NCBI GenBank assembly: GCA_024760905.1
Contig: CM045729.1
Span: forward strand, 61,201,080-61,265,079
From: Plotosus lineatus
Lineage: Eukaryota > Chordata > Actinopteri > Siluriformes > Plotosidae
Length of the DNA: 64,000 nucleotides
Direction: 5' to 3'
The position numbers and the translations under genes are program-made. This document shows, in pieces, positions 1 to 15,022 of the stretch. Under the pieces are notes generated by a model. The model was given only the letters and a program-made list of their open reading frames with translations, searched no databases and was not told where the DNA came from. The stretch's first letter is position 1. Every line of letters begins with the position of its first letter.

Positions 1-355
1 ACTCTTGGTTCTTTGAACCATGAACTAATTCACAAGAAGTGATTATTCTTCCACGTCCTTTGTAAAGAGGTTGAAAATACATGTCCACGAGTACTCCTCC
101 TCCTCCATATATTAATATCTAAGGAAAGGAAGAAAGGTTGCAAACAATTTTGACACAAACTTGTAGAAAAGTCCAGTATACAGTACATACTCGTAATAAT
201 CCATGTACAGACCCGACTCACGTCCAACCGTCTTACGACCTGTTGGTCAGAACTAACTGCAATCGTAAGCTGGGCACTACCTGTATTTATGATTGGTGTT
301 CCTGGAAGAGACGTATGCCACATTGCTAACACACTGTTTCTCTGTGTTTCATCAG

Positions 356-4354
<3,999 letters not shown>

Positions 4355-4983
4355 CAGCCGCTGTAACTTACAGTTATAACACTATAGACATGAAGTGACT
4401 TGGTGTGTTAATATAAAACAAGATGCTGAGCATCGGCGGGCCTCTGCTCTGTCTGTACGAACAGCAGAATCGTTAAAAGAAGGCTCATGGAGCTTTTTTG
4501 ACCTTTCCACATATAAATAAATAGAGGATATCCTCAAGGGTAAAGGTCGTGCTGTGGAGAGAGGATGTGGAAAATCTGTCTACATCCGTCGAAAAACATC
4601 ATCATTAGAAGAGACCAAAGAAATGCAAAGGAATCTGAGAAATGCAAAAGGCTGTTCTCCTGCTTAGACTTTTCTCCCAGAGGGAGAGGCGGAATGCTCG
4701 GATCCTGACTTGAGGTCGTACCTCCAAATGACAAAACTGCCAGACATCACTGAAGTTGGAAAATGAGCAAATGTTTTTATTTGTATATGATGCGTTTACC
4801 ATCACTGGGAAGCAACCTATGTTCTCACAGTCTCCTTGTCCTCAAACATTTTGAGCTGAGCATGGTGGTGCATCCGCAGCAGATCCGATATCTCTCTGTT
4901 GTTGTCCAGTACCGGGAGGACTGCAGGGGATGGCAGGAAGGAAAACGGACATTGTTCTGTGCCTGGCTACTTCACAGTGAAAC

Positions 4984-4999
4984 TGCACACACACACACA

Positions 5000-5051
<52 letters not shown>
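4984..5051. repeat. (CA)n microsatellite
   Basis: About 33 CA units with one CAGA interruption, in the presumed adcy5 3' UTR. Confidence 0.97.
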
Positions 5052-5052
<1 letters not shown>

Positions 5053-6339
5053 AGACAGAAAATTGTTTTGCCTGACAAAGATGCACACCCACTTACTGAA
5101 CTGAAGACACTCTGGAGGATAGAAATTACAGTTAAACCTATGTTTATTTTGTATCTTTGGGATTTTGTATTTTGTCTCAAAAACCAACCTTATCAAAGCT
5201 ATTTTAGATTCTATATTTTGTACATTAATATATTAGAGCGATGTCTATAAAGAGAGGTGTGTATTCAGATGTGTATATATCGAAAAGCAAATTGCAACAA
5301 TCATGTATATTTTATTGGGAAAGGTCATTTTCTTTCACCTTTACTCTCCTTTTGCATTGAGGCTCTTTCAGGTTCACAAAAAAATTCTTAAAAATAAAAA
5401 GAGAGAGATAGAGATAGTGTCTTTTATTCTACCCCAGTGTTTCACAGTAGAAACGTTGCTGGCGTGTTCCCTAGTCAACAGCAGTACAAACCAGTTCTTG
5501 TACCCTACAGAAAGAGCTTATATATCACGTGTGAATGTCGACGCCCGCGCAAATCTTTGGCCAATTTTTTTTTTTTTTTTTTTTTTAAACTGTACCTCTG
5601 CTTTCCTTAGTGTCATACACCGCTTCCCCCGCCCATGTCTATCAGATGGTACGACTCAATGAATGTTCAGTTTCTCCAGTGAGGCCTTCACATGTACAGA
5701 ACACTGAGTGACCACTAATCATCAGTGCCATGCACATCAGGAGTCCTTTACACATATTTATTCTCATTTCTGCTGGAAGGATCTTCAGTGCAGGCAGGCA
5801 GGCAGGCACCAAGTTATCCGAGTTCTTATCTTTAATGAGGAAAAAAAAAATGGTGAAGCTGCTCGTTGATATCAGTCTTTTAAGAATTGAATGTTACAGC
5901 ATGTACACACTCTCAGGTTTTAACCTGGAAGAACCGTATACTGTACGGGAACAGAATTTATTTTTTGATTTTTTTTTTTTTTTTTTTAATTTCCATCACA
6001 ATTTTGCTACTGTGTGGAGTATCTAAAATTAATTTCTATTTGTTTGGAGTGGGGGAGGTGCGCGCCATATATTTACTGTCACTTTGTGAACACCCAAAAA
6101 AAAAAAAAAAAAAAAAAAAAGAGAAGCTACAGTGATGTCAAAATTGTATGTTTTGGTATTTGTTTTATTTTCAATGTGTAGTTGGAGGCCTTTGGATCCT
6201 GATCAGTGCAGGTTCAGCTCAGTTAACTCTCCTGCTATGTTCGGGTTTCGGGACGGTTTTCAACCCCCGTCGTCGCCGCCGCCGCCGCACACCAGTTGCA
6301 TAATATGACATTTGTGTTGGGATTATCTTTTAGGTGTTG

Positions 6340-6560
6340 TTTCATGGGCAGGGTGCTGGGCTCATGGTTGAGAGGTTGTGGGTTTGAATCCCCGTTAGAC
6401 TCGCACTGTGCTAAGGCGCTTGGGTAAGTATGCCTCTGTTCACCCAGCAGTATAAATGGGTACCAGAAAAAATACTGGGAAGGTAACTTGAGATGGAGTT
6501 GCTTCACACTAAGGAAACCAGGATCAGCTCAGGCCTGATGTGATGGTAGGCCTGGCTGTA
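6340..6560 (+). mobile_element. tRNA-derived SINE, family B copy
   Basis: The start, GGGCAGGGTGCTGGGCTCAT, resembles a tRNA A-box region, followed by a B-box-like GGGTTTGAATCC. The body carries the family phrases CTCTGTTCACCCAGCAGTAT and AAATGGGTACCAG, seen again at 15211-15515, 16709-17000, 28975-29122, 29558-29745, 29826-30060 and 58503-59583. The 3' part is diverged. Confidence 0.75.
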
Positions 6561-7110
6561 AATGCTCAATAGACTTAACCTTACCTTTCTTTTAGAGTTC
6601 TCAAATAATTATTCACTATGTTTGTGTGCATGCATTTGTGTGACTAACACAAATTTAGATTTATGTCAGCGGGAGGGCGTGCCTCACTTTTCCTTTTTCT
6701 CTCCCAACTTTCTTGTCACGTATGGGAATAATCTGCTCCTGAATGGTGATTCCTATTAAAAAAAAAAAAAAAAAATGTTCTCGTTATAATGCTTCATGTT
6801 CCCATACTTCCATTTATTCTCAGAATTTGAAATCGGTGAATTCGGCCTGCAACATAACAGGAGGGTTAAAAAGGCATGACAATTACACTGGATTTTCTGA
6901 TGTGTAACTACATCTCTTTCTTAGATGTCGAGGTTCTGAGGCTGTTTGTCTACTTTGAGGACATGCTCATTGTAATCATGGATATTGCTGAACTGCAGAA
7001 TACAGAGCTAATTTCTGGTTTGTTTTTCTTTATCTGCGATGTCAAACACTATATCCCTTTTTTTACATTGAAATAAATCACATCATTGTTTCTATATTCT
7101 GGAAATAAAT

Positions 7111-8975
7111 GGCCAGTAATGGGTATGCTCTTTAATTTTAAACACACAAATGTGGATGTTGCATGAAACATCCAAAGGGTGGCAGCAGGACCATTTCTTT
7201 ACTTTCATTTATCCAGTCTCACTTCATGCAATAATAGCTATATAAAATTATATTATTAGTAAACGTTTATGATGGATATAATTAATATATTAAAACCAAT
7301 CTAGCAAATGTAATCAGCTGGCTCATTTACCAATCACTTTTTAATTGATTTGATTATTCCATTCAAAAAATTTAATAGTGTATTTAATTAAATGTAACAT
7401 TTATCTCAAACACACTTAAATATTCTAATATGTAGGCAATTAAAAAAAAAATCTGACATGAAAATGATTGCTCAATTCACTGCAGTCAGGTCTGATTAAA
7501 TTCATACCATTATAATTCCTTTAATGGTCTTTCTGCACCGAAGAACTGACATTTAAATTTCCCCAGAGCTGCTATTAAAGTAAAACTGTTTTTTTTTTTT
7601 TTTTTTTCTTTACAAGCATGGCTTTTACATCATTTTAAGATATTAGATTGTTATAACATCCCTTTAAAACAAACAAACAAACAAACAGTCGTACTAGTAG
7701 GCATGAAGAGTGAAAGGCCATCGTCATCATTCTAATGGTGTCTTGCATGTGTAGTTAATGAGCCGCTGATGTGTTAAGTACGCAGTCTAGAATTTAAAGC
7801 ATTTTCATGCCATTGCCAGAGACGTTCTCCGTCCCCGTTCAACCAATCTGTCTGCCTGTGATTCTCATTAGTGTTCTATCTGAAGAACAAGTTCCTTCAT
7901 GTTTGTGGGATTAATATGGAATTATCGTAATTGACAGTGAACTGCTTAGATTTTTGGAACTGATTCAAACAGGATTTAGGTCATATTAGGATCAAATGTT
8001 TAAATTCTGTTACATCAGTCGTCCTTGCTGTTAGTCCTGCAGAGAACTTACTGACAAGTTCATACTCAGGACACCGAGGCCTATTTTCTTGCCATCTGCA
8101 ATCGTGTGAAATGCAGCTACAAACATTTCTTATACTGCTTATCCCAGCAGGGTCGCCGGAAACCAATTCTAGTGGGGTACACCCTGAACCGTTCAATAAT
8201 CTACTGCAGGAAATCCCATGGAAATTACTGGAGGGTTTTTTTTTTTTCAATATATTTTAACAAGCCAGATTTTTACATTTTTTAATTGAGTGCCTAAACA
8301 TAAAGGTGATTTGATCCAACAAATAACTTGATATTATGTAGTAGTAATTTATGTAAGCAGCCACCCAAAAACAAACAAAAATAAATAAAAATTTTAAACT
8401 TATAACTCGTATCATTAAATATGTCCACCTTTGAATTTATCACATCTTTAAATGCATAAAACTATCCAGGTATTCTGTAGTAGGTGCCATTGATGAACCT
8501 GAAATTGAGGAACTGAGGATCGCTCTGTTTTTAATTATTTGAACCAAATCACTTCACTGGAAAGGAAAACAGCCTACACATGTAGTATATTTTACACAAC
8601 CCTCAGTATGTCCAGGAATGGCTGCTCCAGCAAATTCACAAATTCATTCTGAAACCAGGCACTCACGATAAGGAAAAAAGTCTCAAAAATAATTTAATAA
8701 CAATTTGCAGGAAACTCTTACAAGTATTGAAGTGAAAGTGCATACCGTGGATATAGAAAAGAGTTACACCCTTTAAAAATATTCACTTTTTGTTGCTTTG
8801 CAGCAAAATGAAGACAGTTTATTCTTAGTTTTTCACTCCATGCCATTCCTGACAACCAATTGAAGGATACCTTTGCCTTCTCAATTACATATCAAATTAA
8901 TTGGCTTCCAAGCTTGATCAATTGTAATCACATTGATAAGTTTAACATAAAAAATATATTTCTAAAAAACATTTA
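7111..8975. other. AT-rich intergenic sequence without recognisable gene
   Basis: No exon-like frame, RNA gene or clear repeat terminus is seen. It contains A/T runs (7441-7450, 7590-7607), an AAAC repeat near 7670-7687, and a stretch at 8130-8240 resembling degraded SINE tail. Transposon relics too old to recognise are possible. Confidence 0.5.
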
Positions 8976-9216
8976 AAAGCTTAGGAGCAGGGTTTAAGCT
9001 ATTTTATCACGGTGTGGATGGGAAGAGAAATGGAGTAGGAGTCATCTTGAAGGAGGAGTTTGTCAGGAATGTTCTAAAAGTGAAAAGAGTGTCAGACAGA
9101 GTGATGAGTCTCAAGTTAGAAATTGAAAGTGTAATGCTCAATGTTGTTAGTGTTATGCCCCACAGGCAGGATGTGAGCTAGAAGAGAAGGAGAGATTCTG
9201 GAGTGACTTAGATGAA

Positions 9217-9621
9217 GTGATGCAGAGTACCGCCAGAGGTGAAAGAGTGGTCATTGGTGCAGACTTCAATGGACATGTTGGTGCAGGCAACAGAGAGGAC
9301 GAGGAAGTGATGGGCAGGTTTGGTATCCAGGACAGGAAGGCAGAAGGACAGATGTTGATAGAGTTTGCAAAAATGATGGAAATGGCTGTGTTGAATACTT
9401 TCTTCCAGAAGAAACAGGAGCATAGGGTGACTTATAAAAGCGGAGGTAGGAGCACACAGGTAGACTACATCTTGTGTAGGCAATGTAATTTGAAGGAAGT
9501 CAGCGACTGCAAAGTCATAGTGGGTGAGAGTGTTGCCAAACAGCATAGGATGGTGGTGTGCAGGATGACGCTGATGGTGAGGAAGGTGAAAAAGGCAAAG
9601 GCAGAGCAGAAGACAAAGTGA
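9217..9621 (+). pseudogene. RTE LINE endonuclease domain fragment
   Basis: A 134-codon open piece of the LINE protein covering the second half of the endonuclease/exonuclease/phosphatase fold: GADFNGHVG, then the YKSGGRSTQVDYIL motif and [11 protein letters not shown], whose His is the conserved catalytic one. It stops at an in-frame TGA before the linker, so it is not a functional protein here. Confidence 0.8.
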
Positions 9622-9666
9622 TGGAAGCTGAAAAAGGAAGAGTGTCGTGTTGTCTTCAAGGAGGAG

Positions 9667-10508
9667 TTGAAACAGGCTTTGGGTGGCCAGGAAGTGCTTC
9701 CAAATGACTGGACAACCACAGCAAATGTGATCAGGGACACAGGTAGGAGAGTACTTGGTGTGTCCTCTGGAAGGAAAGTAGATAAGGAGACTTGGTGGTG
9801 GAATGAAGAAGTGCAGGAGTGTGTACAAAGGAAGAGGTTAGCTAAGAAGAAGTGGGACATTGAGAGGACCGAAGAGAGTAAACAGGAGTACAGAGAGACA
9901 CAGCGTAAGGCGAAAGTAGCAGTGGCTAAGGCCAAACAGTTAGCGTATGATGACTTGTATGATAGGTTGGATAGTAAAGAAGGAGAAAATGATCTATACA
10001 GGTTGGCACAGCAGAGAAATAGAGATGGGAAGGACATGCAGCAAGTTAGAATGATAAAGGACAGAGAGGGAAATGTATTGACTGATGACAGAAGTGTGCT
10101 GGGAAGATGGAAAGAGTACTTTGAAGAGCTGATGAATGAGGAAAATGAGAGAGAAAAAAGAGTAGAAGAGGTGACCATTGAGGAGCAGGATGTAGCAAAG
10201 ATCAGTAAGGGTGAAGTGAGAAGGGCATTGAAGAGGATGAAGAATGGAAAGGCAGTTGGTCCTGATGATATACCTGTGGAGGTATGGAAGTGTCTAGGAG
10301 AGGTAGCAGTAGATTTTCTGACAAGAACATTCAACAAGGTACTAGAGAGTGAGCACATGCCGGAGGAGTGGAGGAGAAGTGTGCTGGTGCCCATTTTTAA
10401 GAACAAGGGAGACGTGCAGAGTTGCAGCAACTACAGAGGGATAAAGTTGATGAGCCATACGATGAAGTTATGGGAAAGAATAGTGGAAGCTAGACTAAGG
10501 GCAGGGGT
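9667..10508 (+). pseudogene. RTE LINE linker and N-terminal RT fragment
   Basis: The open frame begins in the linker ([21 protein letters not shown]) and reaches the first RT motifs ([39 protein letters not shown]). It is cut at EARLRAG by the inserted LINE copy; the same sentence of protein resumes at 10950 ([16 protein letters not shown]). Residues read beyond 10508 in this frame belong to the insertion. Confidence 0.8.
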
Positions 10509-10932
10509 TGTTGTATGGGTTAGAAACAGTGGCCCTGGGGAAAAGACAGGAGGCAGAGTTGGAGGTAGCAGAGATGAAAATGTTCAGGTTCTCTTTGGGA
10601 GTAACGAGGATGGATAGGATTAGGAATGAGCACATCAGAGGGACAGCACATGTAAGACGTTTTGGAGACAAAGTCAGAGAGGCTAGATTGAGATGGTTTG
10701 GACATGTACAGAGGAGGGATAGTGAGTATATTGGTAATAGGATGCTGAGGCTGGAACTACCAGGCAAAAGGCCTAGAGGAAGACCAAAGAGACGATTCAT
10801 GGATGTGGTGAAGGAGGACATGAAGGTCGTTGGTGTAAGAGAAGAAGATGCAAAGGATAGGGTGAGATGGAGGCAGATGATTCTCTGTGGCGACCCCTGA
10901 AGGGAAAAGCCGAAAGGAAAAGAAGAAGAAGA
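10509..10932 (+). mobile_element. 5'-truncated RTE LINE copy inserted into a relative
   Basis: This 424-bp 3' end of the same LINE family runs from TTGTATGGGTTAGAAACAGT through GTGGCGACCCCTGAAGGG to a GAA-rich tail. Host sequence on both sides repeats the 17-mer AGACTAAGGGCAGGGGT (10492-10508 and 10933-10949), a target-site duplication. It encodes [19 protein letters not shown] and ends RWRQMILCGDP, matching the equivalent end of the host copy. Confidence 0.9.
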
Positions 10933-10949
10933 AGACTAAGGGCAGGGGT

Positions 10950-11990
10950 CAGCATTTTTGAACAACAGTTTGGTTTCATGCCAAGAAAGAGCACCACAGA
11001 TGCAATGTTTGCTTTGAGGATGTTAATAGAGAAATACAGAGAAGGTCAGAGGGAGCTACATTGTGCCTTTGTGGATCTGGAAAAAGCATATGACAGGGTG
11101 CCAAGAGAAGAACTGTGGTATTACATGAGGAAGTCTGGAGATGCAGAGAAGTATGTTAGAGTGGTGCAGGACATGTATGAGAGATGTAAGACAGTGGTGA
11201 GGTGTGCTGTCGGTGTGACCGACGAATTCAAGGCTCAGCTCTGAGCCCCTTCTTGTTTGCTATGGTGATGGACAGGCTGACAGACGAGGTTAGACAAGAT
11301 TCCCCATGGACTATGATGTTTGCAGATGACATTGTGATCTGCAGTGAGAGCAGAGAACAAGTGCAGGAAAATCTAGAGAGGTGGAGGTATGCCCTGGAAA
11401 GGAGAGGAATGAAGGTTAGCCTCAGAAAATCAGAATACATGTGTGTGAATGAGAAGGACCCAGGAGGAACGGTGATGTTACAGGGAGCAGAGATAACGAA
11501 GGTGGAGGATTTTAAGTACTGAGGCTCAACAATCCAGAGCAATGGAGAGTGTGGAAAAGAGGTGAAGAAGTGTGTGCAGGCAGGCCGGAATTGTTGGAGA
11601 AAAGTGTCCGGTGTGATGTGCGATAGGAGAGTGTCAGCAAGAATGAAGGGAAAAGTGTACAAGATGGTGGTGAGGCCAGCGATGTTGTATGGCTTAGAAA
11701 CAGTGGCGCTGAGGAAAAGGCAGGAGGCAGAGCTGGAGGTAGCGGAGATGAAAATGTTGAGGTTCTCTCTGGGAGTAACGAGGATGGATAGGATCAGAAA
11801 TGAGTATATCAGAGGGACAGCCCATGTGAGATGTTTTGGAGACAAAGTCAGAGAGGCTAGATTGAGATGGTCTGGACATGTACAGAGGAGGGATAGTGAG
11901 TATATTGGCAGTAGGATGCTGAGGCTGGAACTACCAGGCAGAAGGCCTCGAGGAAGACCAAAGAAGTGATTTATGGATGTGGTGAAGGAA
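10950..11990 (+). pseudogene. RTE LINE reverse transcriptase core and C-terminus
   Basis: This continues the host LINE after the insertion: [65 protein letters not shown]. It then runs past a TGA at 11520 into CVQAGRNCWRKVSGVM and [21 protein letters not shown] frameshift separates the KAYD block from the FADD block near 11225, so the enzyme is inactive. Confidence 0.82.
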
Positions 11991-12117
11991 GACATGAAGG
12001 TCGTTGGAGTCAGAAAAGAAGATGCGGAGGACAGGGTGAGGTGGAGGCGGATGATTTGCTGTGGCGACCCCTGAAGGGAGCAGACGAAAGTAAAAGAAGA
12101 AGAAGAAGAAGAAGAAG

Positions 12118-12181
12118 GAGGCGGATAGTTTGCTGTGGCGACCCCTGAAGAGAAAATCCGAAAGGAAAAGAAGAAGAAGAG
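12118..12181 (+). mobile_element. extra RTE LINE 3'-tail fragment
   Basis: Directly after the GAA tail a second short tail begins (GGCGGATAGTTTGCTGTGGC), again ending in AAAGGAAAAGAAGAAG. It is either a very short 5'-truncated insertion into the tail or a tail-internal duplication. Confidence 0.65.
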
Positions 12182-12326
12182 GAGAGCAGCACAGAAAGGC
12201 CCAGAAATAAATATTAGAAAGTTTTTGGTACCGTTTTGAAGCAGTCACAGAGTACAGTTTTGGGGTGTGACAACAAGTTCAAAAATGTTCCACAAATAAA
12301 ACTTGCATGGGAGAGTTCAAGAAGGA

Positions 12327-13020
12327 GGCAGTGCTGACCTGGTGGTGAAGGGCGCTGGATTGCTGATCCTACGATTGGGGGTTCGAGTCCCCACAAGGTT
12401 GTCACTGTCCCCCCAGTGCAGCTAACTGGGTTATCAAAGGCGGGCCATGTCTCTCAATGTCTATGGTGAAAGGTTCATGTAAAAGAACCATTGCTGACTT
12501 TTGTAAAGAGTAGCTGCAAAGCCGTCAGCGTGTTTCTGTCCCTTGCTAAAGGGTTGTGTCAGGAAGCGCATCCGACGTAAAAACCTACGCCAAATCAAAT
12601 GTTCGAATCAGATGATTCGCTGTGGCGACCCTTGAGAAAGGGAAAAAGCCAGAAGTTCAGTTCATTTTCTGTAACCGCTTCATCCTAATTAGGGTCGCAG
12701 GGAGGCTGGTGCCCATCCCAGCCAACTCAGGGCGAGGGCAGAGTACACCCTGGACAGCTTGCCAGGCCATCGCAGGGCGGAAACATGCTGACGGCTTTGC
12801 AGCCTACTCTTGTCGAAAGTCAGCAATGGTTCTTTTACATGCCTTTCACCATAGACAGTGAGACACATGGCCGGCCTTTGATAACCCAGTTAGCTGCACT
12901 GGGGGGACAGTGACAACCTTGTGGAGAGTGGGACTCGAACCCCCAACCTTTAGATCAGCAATCCGGTGCCTTATACCACTAGACCACCACTGCCCGAAAA
13001 AGCCGAAAGGATAAAAGAAA
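12327..13020 (+). mobile_element. tRNA-derived SINE, family A with RTE tail (split)
   Basis: The tRNA-like head is GGCAGTGCTGACCTGGTGGT with B-box GGGGGTTCGAGTCC. The body phrase is CAGTGCAGCTAACTGGGTTA, then GGGTTGTGTCAGGAAG and the LINE-like tail GATTCGCTGTGGCGACCC with AAAGCCGAAAGG. A second SINE sits in the tail at 12656-12995, so the last tail bases are at 12996-13020. Confidence 0.82.
12656..12995 (-). mobile_element. composite SINE (family A head, family C tail)
   Basis: Read on the minus strand it has the same tRNA head and body as family A, then switches to the family C 3' end (CCTAATTAGGATGAAGCGGT then TACAGAAAATGAA). It is flanked by GAAAAAGCCAGAAG (12642-12655) and GAAAAAGCCGAAAG (12996-13009), a target-site duplication inside the tail of the other SINE. 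Confidence 0.83.
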
Positions 13021-13140
13021 AGAAAGATAGAGGGATCATACCGAGTTGCTGATTCTGCCACAAAAACTGGAGCACTTGTCAAGACAGAAGAAGAAATTGA
13101 ATGGAGAACATTTTTGTAAAATCTTTGAGGAAAAACCTGC

Positions 13141-13335
13141 TTCGGGGCAGTGGTGACTTTGTGGTTATTACGATGGCTTACTAATCTGAAGGTCAGTGCT
13201 TCAATCCCCAATGTCACCACTGTTGGGCCCTTGAACAAGGCCCTTAACCCTTAATTGCTCAGTTGTATATAAATGATAATTGTACTCGCTTTGGGTAAGA
13301 GCGTCTGCCAGACGTTGTAACTGTAAATGCTTCCC
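13141..13335 (+). mobile_element. tRNA-derived SINE, GCGTCTGCCA-tail family
   Basis: The head is GGGGCAGTGGTGACTTTGTG, the B-box-like part GTGCTTCAATCCCC, then CACTGTTGGGCCCTTGAACA and the tail TAAGAGCGTCTGCCAGACGT with TGTAAATG. This layout is common in teleost genomes. No second copy is visible in the window. Confidence 0.75.
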
Positions 13336-13349
13336 TCTGCCAGATAGTT

Positions 13350-14215
13350 GCCAATGTGAAGAAGGTTCACCTTCCAACATGACCCGAAGCACACAGCACA
13401 GTTGACCACACAAGAAAAGGTTGAATGCCATTGCATGGTCTGGTCAGAGTCCAGAACTAAACCTATTGAAAATATCTGGAATGACCAAGATCACAACCCA
13501 CCAGCAACCACCTTCCATTTAACTGAATTTGAACAGATCCGGAAGGAAGAGAAAACAAATATTGTTCTGTCTAATCATGCAAAATTCGTAAAGAAGGATC
13601 CCAACAGACTCGTGGATGTAATCCAAGTAAAAGGTGGGTCCATGAATTACACTGCTGCAGTCAGCGCAGCGATCAGATGATGTCTTCATTTCAGCATGCA
13701 AAGCAACCATTGTGTCTACAACCAGAAACCATTTGGACAAATTTGACTAGCATAAGAGACATGTGAGCAAAAATACTTGTCTGTTTAGAAAATAAGCATT
13801 GAGCAAACAGACAGGATTCTTGGATTGAATGTGCTCTTGATCCATCAAACATAGAGTTGTTTGGATACGGTTACAGTGCATGTGAACATATGAAGAATTG
13901 AGTGCCAACTATAACTCATGCTGGTGGAAATATGATTTGAGATTGCTTCACTGCTTTAGGAAATGAGCAGCTTTCAGTCATTCAAATAACCATCGAGGAC
14001 TCTTTGGTAAAATATTAAATTCGTAGTTGATGAAATGGCTGGAAGCTGCACTTCCACCGAGCTTCACAGTTAGTTTAAATCCAGCTGCTAGCAGAATTAT
14101 AAGCACACCACAACAATCAGCAGGAAATGGTTCAAAAAGAATTGAGGGTTAAGGACCAGCCCATTTCAACCCTATTCCAATGCTGTGGAAGGATTTAAAA
14201 AGAATCATGTACACA
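13350..14215 (+). mobile_element. old Tc1/mariner-type relic
   Basis: The piece at 13360-13660 reads like the end of a Tc1 transposase: ACCCGAAGCACACAGCACAG (DPKHTAQ), then TKPIENIWND with the terminal catalytic Glu, ELTEFEQ-like LTEFEQIRKEE, and VIQVKGGSMNY. Further right (13810-14200) are weak Tc1-like phrases. No terminal repeats are recognised and the frame is broken, so the limits are approximate. Confidence 0.6.
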
Positions 14216-14541
14216 AGAAAAATTACATTTGAATTTTGTATATAAATGCGGTCAAAAATTTTCAGCTAGCCAGCGTCCGCGACGGTTTCGTACTTGTGAT
14301 ATGCAAATCACCAATAAAGACTAAGCCGATTGGCGGTGGAGTCACCTCCAACAATGTCACTGATGAGTCGCAATTTGGCCTAGTTTTTTCAACAAACCAA
14401 ATGTGATCAATATTTCTTTAAATCATTTTTAAATGTATACGTTTTTGAGCAGGATCGTGTCACAATTAATTAAAATATTATTTAATGACTAATAAAATAA
14501 TATCAAATTCACAAAATTATTTGAAGAACTAATTGTAAAGA

Positions 14542-14878
14542 TGGGCGGTGCAGCGGTTATCACGTCCACGTCACACCAAGAAAGCCTGGGTTCAATTCCT
14601 GGGCTCTGAGTGGTTCTGTTTGCATGTTCTCCCCGTATTTGTGTTGGTTTCATCTGGGTACTCTGGTTTCCTCCCACAGTTCAGAAACATGCACAGGAAT
14701 CTATTTGGTCATTCCAAATTACCGCTAGGTGTGAATGTGAATGGTTCTATGTGTGTTGGCCCTTCAATGGCCTAGGCAAGCTCTCCAGAGTGTTTCCCAC
14801 CCATGCCCAGAGTTGGCAGAGATGGGGCCCAACCCCGTGACCCTAATTAGGATTAAGCGGCTTAGAAAATGAATGAAT
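14542..14878 (+). mobile_element. tRNA-derived SINE, family C copy
   Basis: The head is GGGCGGTGCAGCGGTTATCA with B-box GGGTTCAATTCC, then TTGCATGTTCTCCCCGT, TTTCCTCCCACAGTTCAGAA, and the tail CCTAATTAGGATTAAGCGGC. Other copies are at 17072-17400 and 56738-57066. Confidence 0.83.
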
Positions 14879-15022
14879 TTTAAAGATCTTGACTTTCAAA
14901 GACTCTCAGGCTTCTCTAGTTAGTTAAGTATTAGTTACTATAAGACACCCTTTATTGTGGGGTTCTCAGGGGAACCTTATTTTTGAGTTCAGAAAAACAA
15001 CATTTCATGGTTCGATATTTGA

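Larger units (their letters stand above)
4355..7110 (+). other. adcy5: probable adcy5 3' untranslated region and downstream sequence
   Basis: No coding exon follows the stop. AATAAA signals occur at 7072-7077 and 7104-7109, the first close pair downstream that could end a long 3' UTR. Within it are a CA repeat, poly-T runs (about 5564-5586 and 5969-5988), a poly-A run (about 6095-6120) and a SINE (6340-6560). The true polyadenylation site cannot be read from sequence alone. Confidence 0.4.
8976..12117 (+). mobile_element. RTE-clade LINE (5'-truncated, interrupted, decayed)
   Basis: Non-LTR retrotransposon with an apurinic endonuclease domain ([16 protein letters not shown], then TQVDYILCR near 9450) and a reverse transcriptase ([49 protein letters not shown]). 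A basic C-terminal region follows (GTAHVRCFGDKVREARLRW). It ends in GTGGCGACCCCTGAAGGG plus a GAA-repeat tail. The frame is broken several times, for example TGA inside the endonuclease-RT linker near 9620 and just after DFKY at 11520. At 10509-10932 it is split by a shorter copy of the same family. The 5' UTR and first part of the endonuclease are missing. The tail resembles fish RTE elements of the Expander type; that name is from memory. Confidence 0.85.

Noticed and set aside
9208..10430. Long minus-strand frames (206 and 321 codons) opposite the LINE, and similar ones on the + strand at 45933-48386
   Set aside because: They mirror the purine-rich coding strand of the LINE (Ser/Leu/Cys/His-rich shadows) and match no family.
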